A stretch of 64,000 bases of DNA, from positions 62,001-126,000 of the forward strand of contig CBFHOH010000005.1 of NCBI GenBank assembly GCA_965657335.1, written 5' to 3'. The position numbers were made by a program, and so were the translations under genes. Of this stretch, positions 52,066 to 60,879 are shown one piece after another. This stretch comes from UBA4582 sp965657335. Its GTDB lineage: Bacteria; Pseudomonadota; Gammaproteobacteria; Pseudomonadales; Azotimanducaceae. How positions within the stretch are numbered: the first letter of the stretch is position 1; every line of letters begins with the position of its first letter. Below the pieces are notes generated by a model. That model saw only the letters and a program-made list of their open reading frames with translations, was not told the DNA's origin and did no database searches.

Positions 52066-52581
52066 ATGGATGCAATATCTATTGCAATTCGGACGTTTTT
52101 TGAGGCCGGTGGGGACGTCTTGTTCCTCATCGCTGCCGCTACCTTTGTCATGTGGGTGCTATTGTTCGAGCGTTTGTGGTACATCAACACGGAACATAAG
52201 CGCGACGTCGCTAAAGCCTTAACCTACTGGGAAGGCCGCCGCGAACGCACCTCATGGGAAGCGCACATGATTCGTCTGCGATTGATTTCCGAGGTTAACG
52301 TCAGATTGAGCGCAAATTTGGGTTATATCAAAACCCTTATTTCTCTTCTGCCGCTGTTAGGGTTGCTGGGAACAGTAACAGGTATGGTTCAAGTATTTGA
52401 AGCGATGACTTATTCGGGTGGTAATGCACGTTCTATGGCTGCTGGCGTTTCAGCAGCGACGATCCCCACAATGTCAGGCATGGTGGCAACATTGTCCGGT
52501 GTGCTAGCGAATACGTTTATTACACCAAAAGTCGCATCTGAAGCTGACTATATGGAAGATACACTGACCATGGATCATTAA
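52066..52581 (+). CDS. ExbB2-like MotA/TolQ/ExbB proton channel protein
   Basis: A 171-residue ExbB with three transmembrane segments: VLFLIAAATFVMWVLLFERL, then IKTLISLLPLLGLLGTVTGM, then AATIPTMSGMVATLSGVLAN. It is short and lacks the periplasmic extension of the previous gene. It should form the pentameric stator with ExbD. The genes are four bases apart and clearly one transcript. The pair of a long and a short ExbB in one operon is diagnostic of the TonB2/Ttp system. Confidence 0.92.
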   Translation: MDAISIAIRTFFEAGGDVLFLIAAATFVMWVLLFERLWYINTEHKRDVAKALTYWEGRRERTSWEAHMIRLRLISEVNVRLSANLGYIKTLISLLPLLGLLGTVTGMVQVFEAMTYSGGNARSMAAGVSAATIPTMSGMVATLSGVLANTFITPKVASEADYMEDTLTMDH

Positions 52582-52631
52582 GCATAGACCCGATTCTTTC
52601 GAGAACGGGTTTATACAAATGAGATAAAAAA

Positions 52632-53033
52632 ATGCGTAGTAGAAAAAATGCATCATCAGATGAGAAAGTAGCAGATTTAACACCAATGCTAGACGTGGTG
52701 TTTATCATGCTTATTTTCTTTATCGTTACCGCAACCTTTATTAAGGAAGCGGGTATTGAGGTTAACAGACCTGATACTCAAACAGCTGAGCTCAAGAAGA
52801 CAGTGTCTTTGCTTGTGGCAGTGGGTCCGGACAGTGCGGTTTGGATCGATAAGAAGAAAGTAGATATTAGAAACGTTCGTCCTTTAATGGAGCGGCTCCA
52901 CGCCGAAAACCCTAAAGGCGGGCTTGTGATTCAGGCAGATATCACATCGAAAGTAGAAAAAGTACTTGCGATTATGGATGCAGCCAGAAACATTGGTATT
53001 AGCCAGGTCGCTATTGCCGGTGAAAACAAGTAG
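52632..53033 (+). CDS. ExbD2-like biopolymer transport protein
   Basis: A 133-residue ExbD/TolR family protein. A short cytoplasmic N-terminus is followed by DLTPMLDVVFIMLIFFIVTATF, whose aspartate (PMLDVVFIMLIFF) is the proton-carrying residue of the stator. The periplasmic domain has VVIQADITSKVEKVLAIMDAAR-type sequence (GLVIQADITSKVEKVLAIMD). It is between exbB2-like and tonB2-like genes, consistent with the ExbB-ExbD-TonB complex. Confidence 0.93.
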   Translation: MRSRKNASSDEKVADLTPMLDVVFIMLIFFIVTATFIKEAGIEVNRPDTQTAELKKTVSLLVAVGPDSAVWIDKKKVDIRNVRPLMERLHAENPKGGLVIQADITSKVEKVLAIMDAARNIGISQVAIAGENK

Positions 53034-53050
53034 AGGTTGAGGGAAAGAGT

Positions 53051-53701
53051 ATGGTAATTCGTTTGGGTCTTTCTGTTGCTGTAGGCGCAGTTGTGACCAT
53101 TGCCCTGTTTTATCTGATGCAGGCGTTGATATCGAGTCAGGATAGCGCGCTGACGGAAGACGCTGGTGGCAATATGGTAGATTTTGTTCGCGTTAAACAA
53201 GATCAGACAGTTGAAACTAAGAAACGCAAGCCTAAGAAGCCACCACCCCCCGATGAGCCCCCACCCGATACTCCTCCACAAAACTTCACCACTAATGTAG
53301 ACAATGCTGCTTTCAGCATGGCTAACGTGGATGTGAGTGTTGCTGTTGATGTCGGCGGCGGTGGATTCGGTATATCGGATGGCGACTATTTGCCGATTGT
53401 GAAGGTACAACCTGTTTATCCCCGTCGAGCTCTTTCGAGAGGCATGAGCGGCTGGGTAATTGTTGAGTTCACCGTTACGGGACAGGGCACAGTGAGAGAT
53501 CCGACGGTGGTTAATAACTGTGGTTGGATTAAAAGCGCTCGAAATACCGGACAATGTGAAGACAATCCCAACGGTGTGTTTGACCGCGCAGCTGTGAAAG
53601 CAGCCCAGAAATTCAAGTATAAGCCAAAGGTAATTGACGGTGAACCCGTTGAAACAGCCGGTGTACAGAACAAAATTATCTTTGAGTTAGCTGACGACTA
53701 G
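53051..53701 (+). CDS. TonB2-family energy transducer
   Basis: A 216-residue TonB protein. It has a single N-terminal membrane anchor (LGLSVAVGAVVTIALFYLM), a proline/lysine-rich rod (KKRKPKKPPPPDEPPPDTPP, residues about 57-76) and a C-terminal TonB domain with VKVQPVYPRRALSRGMSGWV and FTVTGQGTVRDPTVVN. The short linker is typical of TonB2 as compared with TonB1. It transmits the stator's energy to outer-membrane receptors such as that at 26888; the pairing is likely but not proven. Confidence 0.93.
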   Translation: MVIRLGLSVAVGAVVTIALFYLMQALISSQDSALTEDAGGNMVDFVRVKQDQTVETKKRKPKKPPPPDEPPPDTPPQNFTTNVDNAAFSMANVDVSVAVDVGGGGFGISDGDYLPIVKVQPVYPRRALSRGMSGWVIVEFTVTGQGTVRDPTVVNNCGWIKSARNTGQCEDNPNGVFDRAAVKAAQKFKYKPKVIDGEPVETAGVQNKIIFELADD

Positions 53702-53710
53702 GTAAGCGAA

Positions 53711-55090
53711 ATGAAAAAGCAAATAACAATATTAAGCACTTTTGTTGGCACACTCACCGCCGTCAGTGTGTTGTGGGCATTGCCAGCAATTGTTTCTTTG
53801 ATTCCTGGACAGCAACTTGAGTCTGGCGCTGTGTATGCCGCTGAGAAAAAGAAAAAGCCGCGTAAAGTGCCACCGCTGACGGAAAAGATTTACAAAGCGA
53901 TTGCCCAAGCGCAACTCTTAATCGATCCAGATTCAATACCTCTCGAAGAAGGGCAAGAGCGTCCGGATGTTGTTGCCAATCCCCAGCAAGCGGTAAGCGA
54001 TCTGCTAGAGTTGTTAAACCGGAGAAAGATTAATAGTTATGAGAAAGCGCAGGTATGGAACACCCTCGCGTTTGCTTATTACACGCTTGAAGATACGCCA
54101 AACACCATGAAAGCCTACGAAAATGTGCTCAAGGAGCAGATCAGTGAGGCTTTGGAGCTTTCTTCTCTGAGAGCATTGTTCCAACTCTATTACTCGCAAG
54201 AAAAGTATCAGACGGCAATCGACTACATGGATCGATGGGAAATACTTAAAGGTAAGAAAGATACCAACGTCACCTTTATCAAAGCGACAGCCTACTACCA
54301 AATAGAAAATTTTGAGAAGTCTCTCGAGAATATCCTATTAGTTGAGCAGCTCGCGATTGAAGAGGGTAAAACCATCAAGGAAAATTGGTGGTACCTGCAG
54401 GTGGTTATTTACAACGAGTTGAAAGACTTCGACAACGTGATCAACGTACTTGAAAAACTTCTTTCCGTTTATCCCAAAAAACAGTACTGGATGCATCTCG
54501 CCGGTATGTATGCAGAGAAGGAGATGGAAGACAAATCTTTGTCCGCATATTACGCTGCATACTCACAGGGCATGTTCGATAAAGAGACCGAGGTGGTGAT
54601 GTTGAGCCAACGTCTGCTGAATGCCGAAGTCCCTTATGAAGCTGCCAGAATCCTGGAAAAAGGATTTGACGAGGGGTTGGTTGAGAAAAATGAGAAGAAC
54701 GTAAGACTTTTGGCAATGTCGTACACCATGTCTCAGGAGATGTCGCTTGCGATTGATGCGTGGAAAGAAGCAACGACTTATACGGATGATGGCGAATTAC
54801 ATTATCGTTTAGCTCAGGCACTCGCGAATGAAGATCGACATAAGGAAGCAACCGCTTCCTATCGTGAAGCGCTTGATAAGGGCGGATTGAAGAAAGGCCA
54901 AGACAGCGATGCGAATTTCTGGATGGGCATTTCTCTGATGCAATTAAAAGAGTGGGACGATGCAACAGACGCTTTTAGAGAGGCCGCTAAAGATAAAGAT
55001 AGAGCCAAGAGTGCGAGACAATACATCGCCTATATCCGAGGCGAGAAGCGACGTTTGGCAGCACTAAAAGAAATGTTAGAAGCGGATTGA
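53711..55090 (+). CDS. TPR-repeat protein, last gene of the TonB2/Ttp operon
   Basis: A 459-residue exported protein. The N-terminus has a signal or anchor segment (STFVGTLTAVSVLWALPAIV) and the mature start AAEKKKKPRKVP. The remainder is built of helical TPR repeats, for example SYEKAQVWNTLAFAYYTLED near residue 110, LHYRLAQALANEDRHKEATA near 360 and NFWMGISLMQLKEWDDATDAF near 400. A TPR protein after tonB2 is a standard member of these operons; it may organise the periplasmic side of the complex. A strong terminator follows at 55112. Confidence 0.88.
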   Translation: MKKQITILSTFVGTLTAVSVLWALPAIVSLIPGQQLESGAVYAAEKKKKPRKVPPLTEKIYKAIAQAQLLIDPDSIPLEEGQERPDVVANPQQAVSDLLELLNRRKINSYEKAQVWNTLAFAYYTLEDTPNTMKAYENVLKEQISEALELSSLRALFQLYYSQEKYQTAIDYMDRWEILKGKKDTNVTFIKATAYYQIENFEKSLENILLVEQLAIEEGKTIKENWWYLQVVIYNELKDFDNVINVLEKLLSVYPKKQYWMHLAGMYAEKEMEDKSLSAYYAAYSQGMFDKETEVVMLSQRLLNAEVPYEAARILEKGFDEGLVEKNEKNVRLLAMSYTMSQEMSLAIDAWKEATTYTDDGELHYRLAQALANEDRHKEATASYREALDKGGLKKGQDSDANFWMGISLMQLKEWDDATDAFREAAKDKDRAKSARQYIAYIRGEKRRLAALKEMLEAD

Positions 55091-55111
55091 TACGAGCGTC
55101 CGTTATACGAT

Positions 55112-55139
55112 AAAAAAGAGCCTAACGGCTCTTTTTTTT
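55112..55139. terminator. Rho-independent bidirectional terminator
   Basis: AGAGCC (55117-55122), loop TAAC, GGCTCT (55127-55132), with six A upstream and seven T downstream. It ends the TonB2/Ttp operon and can also serve the convergent rsgA. Confidence 0.92.
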
Positions 55140-55176
55140 GCCTTCAATATTTCCAGCGCATATGCGTCAACAGGGC

Positions 55177-56310
55177 CTAGTCCTTCTTGCCAGGACGGTT
55201 TTTCGTCAGTTTTGAAAGGGTTCTACGATCAAGCTTCTTCTGAGCTCGTATAGCAGCCTTCTCCTTCTCTGCAGAATCTTCGAGTTCTCGCTGGTACCTT
55301 CGATATTTCTCGAGGCGATCAAGACTCATTTCACCCGATTGTATCGCCTGCGTGACAGCGCAACCAGGCTCTGAGCTGTGCTGGCAGTCGTTGAAACGAC
55401 AATTGATGATGAGTGCATCAATGTCCTCAAAAGACGGTATCGCCGCCTCTTCGTTGCTCCATATCTGAATTTCACGCATGCCCGGTGTATCAATCACCAT
55501 ACCGGCACCTTCAATCAAGCACAATTCACGAAAAGTGGTGGTGTGCCGACCTTTGCCATCGCCTTTGCGTACCTCGCCAGTCAATATATGCTCGTAGCCC
55601 AGAAGATAGTTGGTGATTGTGGATTTTCCAACACCGGAGGACCCAAGTAGGGCTGCTGTTTGTCCCTTACCTAGATAATCACGCAGTGCTTCCAACCCAA
55701 CGTTACTGACGTTACTCACCACGTGAATGGGTGTAGAACCAGCTATTGCGCGCACTTGATCGACATAGTGGTCAATATCTTCACAAAGATCGGCTTTGCT
55801 TAAGACAATAACGGCACTGGCACCGCTACTCGAAGCAATAATCAGATATCTCTCTATTCTGTTGAGATTGAAATTGTCGTCCAGCCCAGTGACGATAAAT
55901 ACCGTGTCGATGTTTGCTGCGAGAATTTGCTCGTCGTTAACCTCACCAGACTGTTTTCGCGAAAATTTGCTGACGCGTGCGAGTGTATGTTCTATCACAA
56001 ACAACCGGGTGTCGCGGTTTGCCTCTGTTTTTTTAATTAACACCCAGTCGCCGACCTTTGGTAGCTCGGCCTTCGAAAATGTTGTTAGCCGCGTTTTACC
56101 CGGCAAAACACCTACCAGAGGCCCTCTAGCGCCAAGCAGCTGATAGCGGTCAGTGTCTTGCCGCACAACCCTGGCGGGAAAGTGACCCGGATATTCTGCC
56201 TGCTGAGATTGAAAAAACGGCCGCCAGCCAAGTCGCTGAAGTGCCTGTTGCTCATCAACAGAAGGTATTGTTTCGTTTTCATGTTCCTTCAATCGACGTC
56301 CTCCAGACAT
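55177..56310 (-). CDS. rsgA: RsgA, ribosome small-subunit-dependent GTPase A
   Basis: A 377-residue circularly permuted GTPase that helps mature the 30S subunit. The motif order is the RsgA one: G4 as VLSKADLCED (residue about 165), then G1 GSSGVGKST (about 228) and G3 DTPGMRE (about 276). The N-terminal OB-fold and a C-terminal zinc knuckle (CRFNDCQHSSEPGC) are present, then a basic tail ending GKKD. The ATG at 56310 is used. A TTG at 56292 preceded by GGAGG is a good alternative start. It is convergent with the TonB operon and isolated from other genes. Confidence 0.94.
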   Translation of the reverse strand: MSGGRRLKEHENETIPSVDEQQALQRLGWRPFFQSQQAEYPGHFPARVVRQDTDRYQLLGARGPLVGVLPGKTRLTTFSKAELPKVGDWVLIKKTEANRDTRLFVIEHTLARVSKFSRKQSGEVNDEQILAANIDTVFIVTGLDDNFNLNRIERYLIIASSSGASAVIVLSKADLCEDIDHYVDQVRAIAGSTPIHVVSNVSNVGLEALRDYLGKGQTAALLGSSGVGKSTITNYLLGYEHILTGEVRKGDGKGRHTTTFRELCLIEGAGMVIDTPGMREIQIWSNEEAAIPSFEDIDALIINCRFNDCQHSSEPGCAVTQAIQSGEMSLDRLEKYRRYQRELEDSAEKEKAAIRAQKKLDRRTLSKLTKNRPGKKD

Positions 56311-56564
56311 CGCTGTCAAAAATCAATTTCTGCTGTCTACTGTTCGGGTTCCGAGTTTAAAAATGATATTCAATCGAACGTCTTATGGGAAACGGAACCT
56401 GGAAAATCGGTTCTTAGGAGCCTTTCTATCTGCGCATGTGAGGTTTAGGCGCATAAATCTGGCGCTGAAGTACTTGTAGGTCGACTTTTCAGTGAGCTTG
56501 CCGCCACCAGGTTACTTGCTGAAAACCTTGAGACCTTACTGACGCCTGATAAGAAAAACAAGCG

Positions 56565-58106
56565 CTATATGTGCCGCTTTACATTCAAAAATTTCATCAA
56601 TTTAGGCACCAGCGGGGATAGTAACGCAAGTAGACACAAAACCATCAACGCCAGCGTTGTTTCTCGCTGCCATAAAAAATGCCACTGGCCATCGTTTAAC
56701 GTGATGGCACGAATCAAATTATCCTCCAGCATGCCACCGAGAATAAAACCGAGTAATAGCGGTGCCAGAGGAAAGTCTCCGAGACGAAGTACCAAAGCGA
56801 CAAACGCAAAGAATATCATCAGGTATAGATCAAAAACGTTGAAGGAGACGAGATAAACGCCAGTCAGCGAAAAGAAAATGATAATGGGCACCAGATAAGT
56901 CTTTGGTATCAGTAGCAGCCTGGCGATATATGGAATCAATGGAAGATTGAGTACGAGCAGAATAATATTGCCAAAGTACATTGAAACTATCACAGACCAG
57001 AAGATTCTGGGCTCGTCGACATAGAGTTGGGGACCGGGTTGAATGCCATAGGCGATGAGCGCGCCCAACAATACGGCCGTTGTGCCGGAACCTGGGATGC
57101 CAAGTGTTAGAAGTGGCACAAACGAACCCGTGCAAGCGGCGTTGTTCGCTGATTCCGGTGCTGCCAATCCGTTAAGGGACCCAGTACCAAACGAAGGTTT
57201 GTTCTCGGAGCCCGCGATGTTTTTTTCCGCGCCATAAGCGAGAAAAGAAGCAATTGTGGCCCCCGCACCAGGGAGTACTCCGATAAAGAAACCTAACACC
57301 GATGATCGAGAGATGGTGGGCACGATCGACTTGAATTCGCTAGCCTCGAGCGAAAGAGATGTTTTATCAAGCAGTTTTTTTGTTGCATCCGTATCCTTGG
57401 TGGTTTCAGTTCGTGCTCCCCGAAAAACCATCATGAGCGCCTCAGACAATGCAAAAGTTGCCATCGCCAGCAATAAAAAACTGATGCCATCGATTAAATC
57501 TGCTTGCCCAAAGGTGAACCGTTGTACACCGGCGGTAAGGTCGGTGCCGACCGTGGAGAGCATCAGCCCTAAACACGTCATCATCAGGGCTTTCAGATGT
57601 TGTCCGGAAGCCGCAAACGCAGTGACAAGGCACAATCCCAAGAGCATCAGGGCAAAGTAGTCTGGAGATTGGAAGCCGAGCGCCAGATCGGCCATATACG
57701 GCGCTAACAACACCAGCAATATAGCGGCGATAGTGCCGCCTGCAAAAGACGCATACGCTGCCGTTGCCAGTGCTTTCCCTGCCTTTCCCTGCCTTGCAAG
57801 TGGATATCCATCAAACGTGGTGGCGACGGTGCCCGCAACGCCGGGTGCATTGATCAAAATAGAAGAGGTAGATCCGCCAAAAATCGCGCCATAATAGACG
57901 CCAGCTAATAAGATCATGCCGCTGGCAGGATCGAACCCATAAGTCACTGGAATCATCAGGGCTATTGCAGAGATGGGGCCGAGTCCGGGTAACATGCCTA
58001 TAATTGTGCCCGCGGCACAACCCGCGAAAACAAGCATCAAGCTGTTCAACGTCAGAACAGTCTCTAACCCGAGCAGAATGCCATCAAACACCGTTTGCGG
58101 CTCCAC
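56565..58106 (-). CDS. tctA: TctA-family large permease of a tripartite tricarboxylate transporter
   Basis: A 513-residue polytopic protein. It shows the TctA hallmarks GCAAGTIIGMLPGLGPISAIAL (GTIIGMLPGLGPISAIAL near residue 33), YYGAIFGGSTSSILINAPGVAGTVATTFDGYPLARQGKAG (GGSTSSILINAPG and DGYPLARQGKAG) and a second GVLPGAGATIASFLAYG. These repeated motifs flank the substrate site. The TctCBA system imports citrate-like or aromatic acids with Na+ or H+. The start overlaps the end of tctB by 23 bases. Substrate is undefined; binding-protein sequence does not tell. Confidence 0.93.
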   Translation of the reverse strand: MEPQTVFDGILLGLETVLTLNSLMLVFAGCAAGTIIGMLPGLGPISAIALMIPVTYGFDPASGMILLAGVYYGAIFGGSTSSILINAPGVAGTVATTFDGYPLARQGKAGKALATAAYASFAGGTIAAILLVLLAPYMADLALGFQSPDYFALMLLGLCLVTAFAASGQHLKALMMTCLGLMLSTVGTDLTAGVQRFTFGQADLIDGISFLLLAMATFALSEALMMVFRGARTETTKDTDATKKLLDKTSLSLEASEFKSIVPTISRSSVLGFFIGVLPGAGATIASFLAYGAEKNIAGSENKPSFGTGSLNGLAAPESANNAACTGSFVPLLTLGIPGSGTTAVLLGALIAYGIQPGPQLYVDEPRIFWSVIVSMYFGNIILLVLNLPLIPYIARLLLIPKTYLVPIIIFFSLTGVYLVSFNVFDLYLMIFFAFVALVLRLGDFPLAPLLLGFILGGMLEDNLIRAITLNDGQWHFLWQRETTLALMVLCLLALLSPLVPKLMKFLNVKRHI

Positions 58107-58614
58107 TTGCTGAGAAGATGGTAAGGAACAGTGCTCCCTCGGCTAAATAGATACCTAGCGCATCGAGAATGAGCCAGATAGTAAGTACAAGAGGAATGGC
58201 AATTAACAAAATTCTGCCGGGTGATTGACTGCCTAAAAGCACAAAGCCAAATACCAGCAGGAAAATACTGCTTAGAACAAACCCAAGCAGTTCTATTGAG
58301 ACAGCGAAAGAGGCCATTAGCGCGATCATAAAGCACAACGAACGCCAATCACTGGTCTGCTCGAGCGGTTGTTTTGTTTCGGCTTGCTCTACTGGCTTAC
58401 GAGGAATAAAAGACAGAACTAAGAGACTCAGCGAAAGCGTGATACCGGCAATCGTCAGTAAATAGGGTAGTGTGCGGGCATTAATGGGTTCTTCCAATGA
58501 CCAGAAATCAAGCGGAATCTCTTGAGTATAGTAGCCGTAGCCAACTGCTATTGCGAGCAGCGCCACGCTTGATAATCTTGAATATATGTTAATAATCAAC
58601 TGCTTAGAGTACAC
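58084..58614 (-). CDS. tctB: TctB-family small permease of a tripartite tricarboxylate transporter
   Basis: A 176-residue protein with four predicted transmembrane segments, the usual small TTT subunit of low sequence conservation. It begins at a GTG (MYSKQLIINIYSRL). Recognition rests on length, topology (for example LLTIAGITLSLSLLVLSFIP and ASFAVSIELLGFVLSSIFLL) and position between tctC and tctA. It overlaps tctA by 23 bases and follows tctC by 31, so the operon order is C-B-A. Confidence 0.85.
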   Translation of the reverse strand: MYSKQLIINIYSRLSSVALLAIAVGYGYYTQEIPLDFWSLEEPINARTLPYLLTIAGITLSLSLLVLSFIPRKPVEQAETKQPLEQTSDWRSLCFMIALMASFAVSIELLGFVLSSIFLLVFGFVLLGSQSPGRILLIAIPLVLTIWLILDALGIYLAEGALFLTIFSASGAANGV

Positions 58615-58645
58615 ATGTAAGGTTGTTTGATAAGTTTATAATTCG

Positions 58646-59632
58646 TTATTTTAGAAAGCCAAGGTTTCTCATTAAAGCACCGATTTCTCCTTCCTGCTGT
58701 TCCAGAAACCGATAAAACTCGCCTCCAGACTGGTGAAATCGGCTCCAACCATTTCTTGCTCTCACTTGCTCGAACTCCTCGGAATTTACGACCGCAGCAA
58801 CCGTATGACGCATGCTCGCGTAAGTTTCCTCCGACAAGCCTTTGACCGCAAAAAAACCTCGCCAATTGGCGAAAACGAGATCATGCCCCTGTTCTCTGAG
58901 CGTTGGAATTTCTGGCACCTCGGGCAAGCGATCAGGCGCCGTGATGGCGATGATCCGTACTTTACCTGCTCGACTCATGGAAATAGCTTCACTCATGCCT
59001 GTAGACAGCACTTGAGTCTCTCCGCTCAGGATGCCTGCCATCGCTTTTCCACCACCATCATAGGGAATGTAGACTACGCGCCGAGGATTGCCGCCTGTTA
59101 ATTCGATAGCGCGGGCAAAAACAAAATGATCTGTACTTCCCCGAACTGACCCACCTGCCACTTTAAGCGCTCTGGGATTCTGCTTAAACAGTGCTGCAGC
59201 ATCTCCAAAATTGGCGATTTTTGAATCTGCGGCGACGACGAAAGCGCTATAGTCAGCGATGACCGATGCTATTGGCACAAGGTCACGAAATGATTGTGGG
59301 AATATTTTCTGCAGTGATCTGACGACCATGGGTGTTGAGCTAATCAGAAGGGTGTTCTGCTGTGTTTTCGCGGTTTTGATAAACCGGGCGATCGCACGCC
59401 CGCCTCCGCCACCCGAGAGGTTCTCGAAAGAGACCTCATCAACGATGCCCGACCTTCTCATCGCGTCACCAAATCCCCGTGCAGTACCATCCCATCCTCC
59501 GCCGGGACCGGCTGGAATCAGAAAATGCGTCTCTGGCATGTACTGTTCCATAGCGCTGGTTGATGCGGCAAGGCAACAAAACACAGCGATGCAGATTAGC
59601 TCGAGAATACGGATACAAATTTGATTTATCAT
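58646..59632 (-). CDS. tctC: TctC-family periplasmic substrate-binding protein
   Basis: A 328-residue periplasmic binding protein with a signal peptide (IAVFCCLAASTSAMEQ). The domain pattern matches the TctC/Bug group: HFLIPAGPGGGWDGTARGF near residue 37, then VGGSVRGSTDHF and YIPYDGGGKAMAGILSGETQ (about 195), a typical Bug motif, and later RLPEVPEIPTLREQGHDLVF. Bug proteins bind carboxylic acids such as dicarboxylates, citrate or aromatic acids. It is the first gene of the tct operon. Confidence 0.92.
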   Translation of the reverse strand: MINQICIRILELICIAVFCCLAASTSAMEQYMPETHFLIPAGPGGGWDGTARGFGDAMRRSGIVDEVSFENLSGGGGGRAIARFIKTAKTQQNTLLISSTPMVVRSLQKIFPQSFRDLVPIASVIADYSAFVVAADSKIANFGDAAALFKQNPRALKVAGGSVRGSTDHFVFARAIELTGGNPRRVVYIPYDGGGKAMAGILSGETQVLSTGMSEAISMSRAGKVRIIAITAPDRLPEVPEIPTLREQGHDLVFANWRGFFAVKGLSEETYASMRHTVAAVVNSEEFEQVRARNGWSRFHQSGGEFYRFLEQQEGEIGALMRNLGFLK

Positions 59633-59983
59633 GAAGCGCGCTCAGAGTGTTTGCTGACTGGACCTATTGTATGTATTTGATTCACTGATCGAAAGAGGTA
59701 GGAGATTTCACACTTGTCGGTTCAGGCAAAGAGTGAGGTTGAAGCAAGGCATGCATGTAACAGCAAGGATCACAGGAAGTTTTTAGCTCAAATTATCGGT
59801 TTGTAAAACCATGAGGCGTTGCATATCGAAGACCCTAAAGTGAGCAATCTTTGCCCGCTGTGCGCATATATGCAGGGGTCGCTATGAATAATGAACATGG
59901 TTCCGGCAAAGAAGCGGGTAAGTGCAAATGCAAAAAGTTGTGAGTACCGATTAGGCCATTACCAGGACGGCTGTTATGTCCCG
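59633..59983. other. Spacer between tctC and mscS
   Basis: The 351 bases contain the promoter side of tctC (minus) and one tiny plus-strand frame at 59884-59943. I see no terminator with a T tract and no repeat. Confidence 0.3.
59884..59943 (+). CDS. Candidate micro-ORF with Cys/Lys-rich tail (19 residues)
   Basis: ATG at 59884 is preceded by AGGGG six to seven bases upstream. The frame encodes MNNEHGSGKEAGKCKCKKL and stops. The KCKCKK end could bind a metal. There is no promoter evidence and no comparative support, so it may be a chance frame. Confidence 0.2.
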   Translation: MNNEHGSGKEAGKCKCKKL

Positions 59984-60811
59984 TTAAGCTTCAGTTTGAG
60001 AAAGCTCAACCAATTGTCTGGGTGAGGCAACCTCAATTCCATTGCGTTTTAGCGCGTTAAAAATTTCGAGGTTGGTTGCGTACATTGTTTCAAAGTAGAT
60101 TTCGGTTGGCACCCAGTAACGAATCCCTATTCTAGCCGAATTGTCTTCGAACCGATCGATACCAACCTGCGGTTTTGGGTCGTTCGTCACATCCTCAACG
60201 GACGCAATCGCTGAAAGAATCACATCAATAACAGCTGCGGGGTCGTCGTGATATCGAATACCTATTTCTTTTTCAACAATCAGACAGGAAAACGAGTTAA
60301 CCAGCACCTCGCCGATCACACTGTTGTTGGGAATAGTGATGACTTCGCCGTCTTCGTTGATAATTTGTGTGTGTGCGAGCTTGATTTCCCGCACAATGCC
60401 CACGACACCTTGAACCCGAATCGTGTTGCCGACGACGAACGAACGCGTCAAAATAATTGTTAAACCCGCGCCATAGTTACCAATCGGTCCCTGTAATGCG
60501 AAAGTGCTGCCAAACACCAGTGCACCAAGGGCAGCAATAAAAGGCGTGATGGTGATACCGAATTTGCCAAGGGCGATGATGCCGACAAAGACGAGCACGA
60601 TAATCTTTGTCACACTGGCAAAGAATTTTGACAGCGTTATATCGAGTTTTCGGGTGACGCAGAGGCTGAGAACGAGATTGCTTAGCCAATTCGCAACCTT
60701 CCATCCGATAAACAGGATAATAAGCGCGCCGATAAACTGGAAACCGTAAGCCACTACATATTCACTGGCTACTTCGGTAGCTCTCTGAATTGCCTGTATA
60801 TCTTCTTCCAT
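59984..60811 (-). CDS. mscS: Small mechanosensitive channel (MscS family)
   Basis: A 275-residue MscS-type channel that releases solutes upon hypo-osmotic shock. Three membrane spans are seen: YGFQFIGALIILFIGWKVAN, IIVLVFVGIIALGKFGI, and a pore-lining TM3 with AALGALVFGSTFALQGPIGNYGAGL (glycine-alanine-rich, about residue 95-118). The beta domain has VRGIVREIKLAHTQIINEDGEVITIPNNSV-type sequence (REIKLAHTQIINEDGEVITI). Length and topology match E. coli MscS (286 residues). The gene follows serC on the same strand with a 68-base gap. Confidence 0.93.
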   Translation of the reverse strand: MEEDIQAIQRATEVASEYVVAYGFQFIGALIILFIGWKVANWLSNLVLSLCVTRKLDITLSKFFASVTKIIVLVFVGIIALGKFGITITPFIAALGALVFGSTFALQGPIGNYGAGLTIILTRSFVVGNTIRVQGVVGIVREIKLAHTQIINEDGEVITIPNNSVIGEVLVNSFSCLIVEKEIGIRYHDDPAAVIDVILSAIASVEDVTNDPKPQVGIDRFEDNSARIGIRYWVPTEIYFETMYATNLEIFNALKRNGIEVASPRQLVELSQTEA

Positions 60812-60879
60812 TTTTATAACTTACCGCTGATCAATGAGCGTCCCTTCCGTGGGATGATACCTGAGCAATTGTCAGAGTT

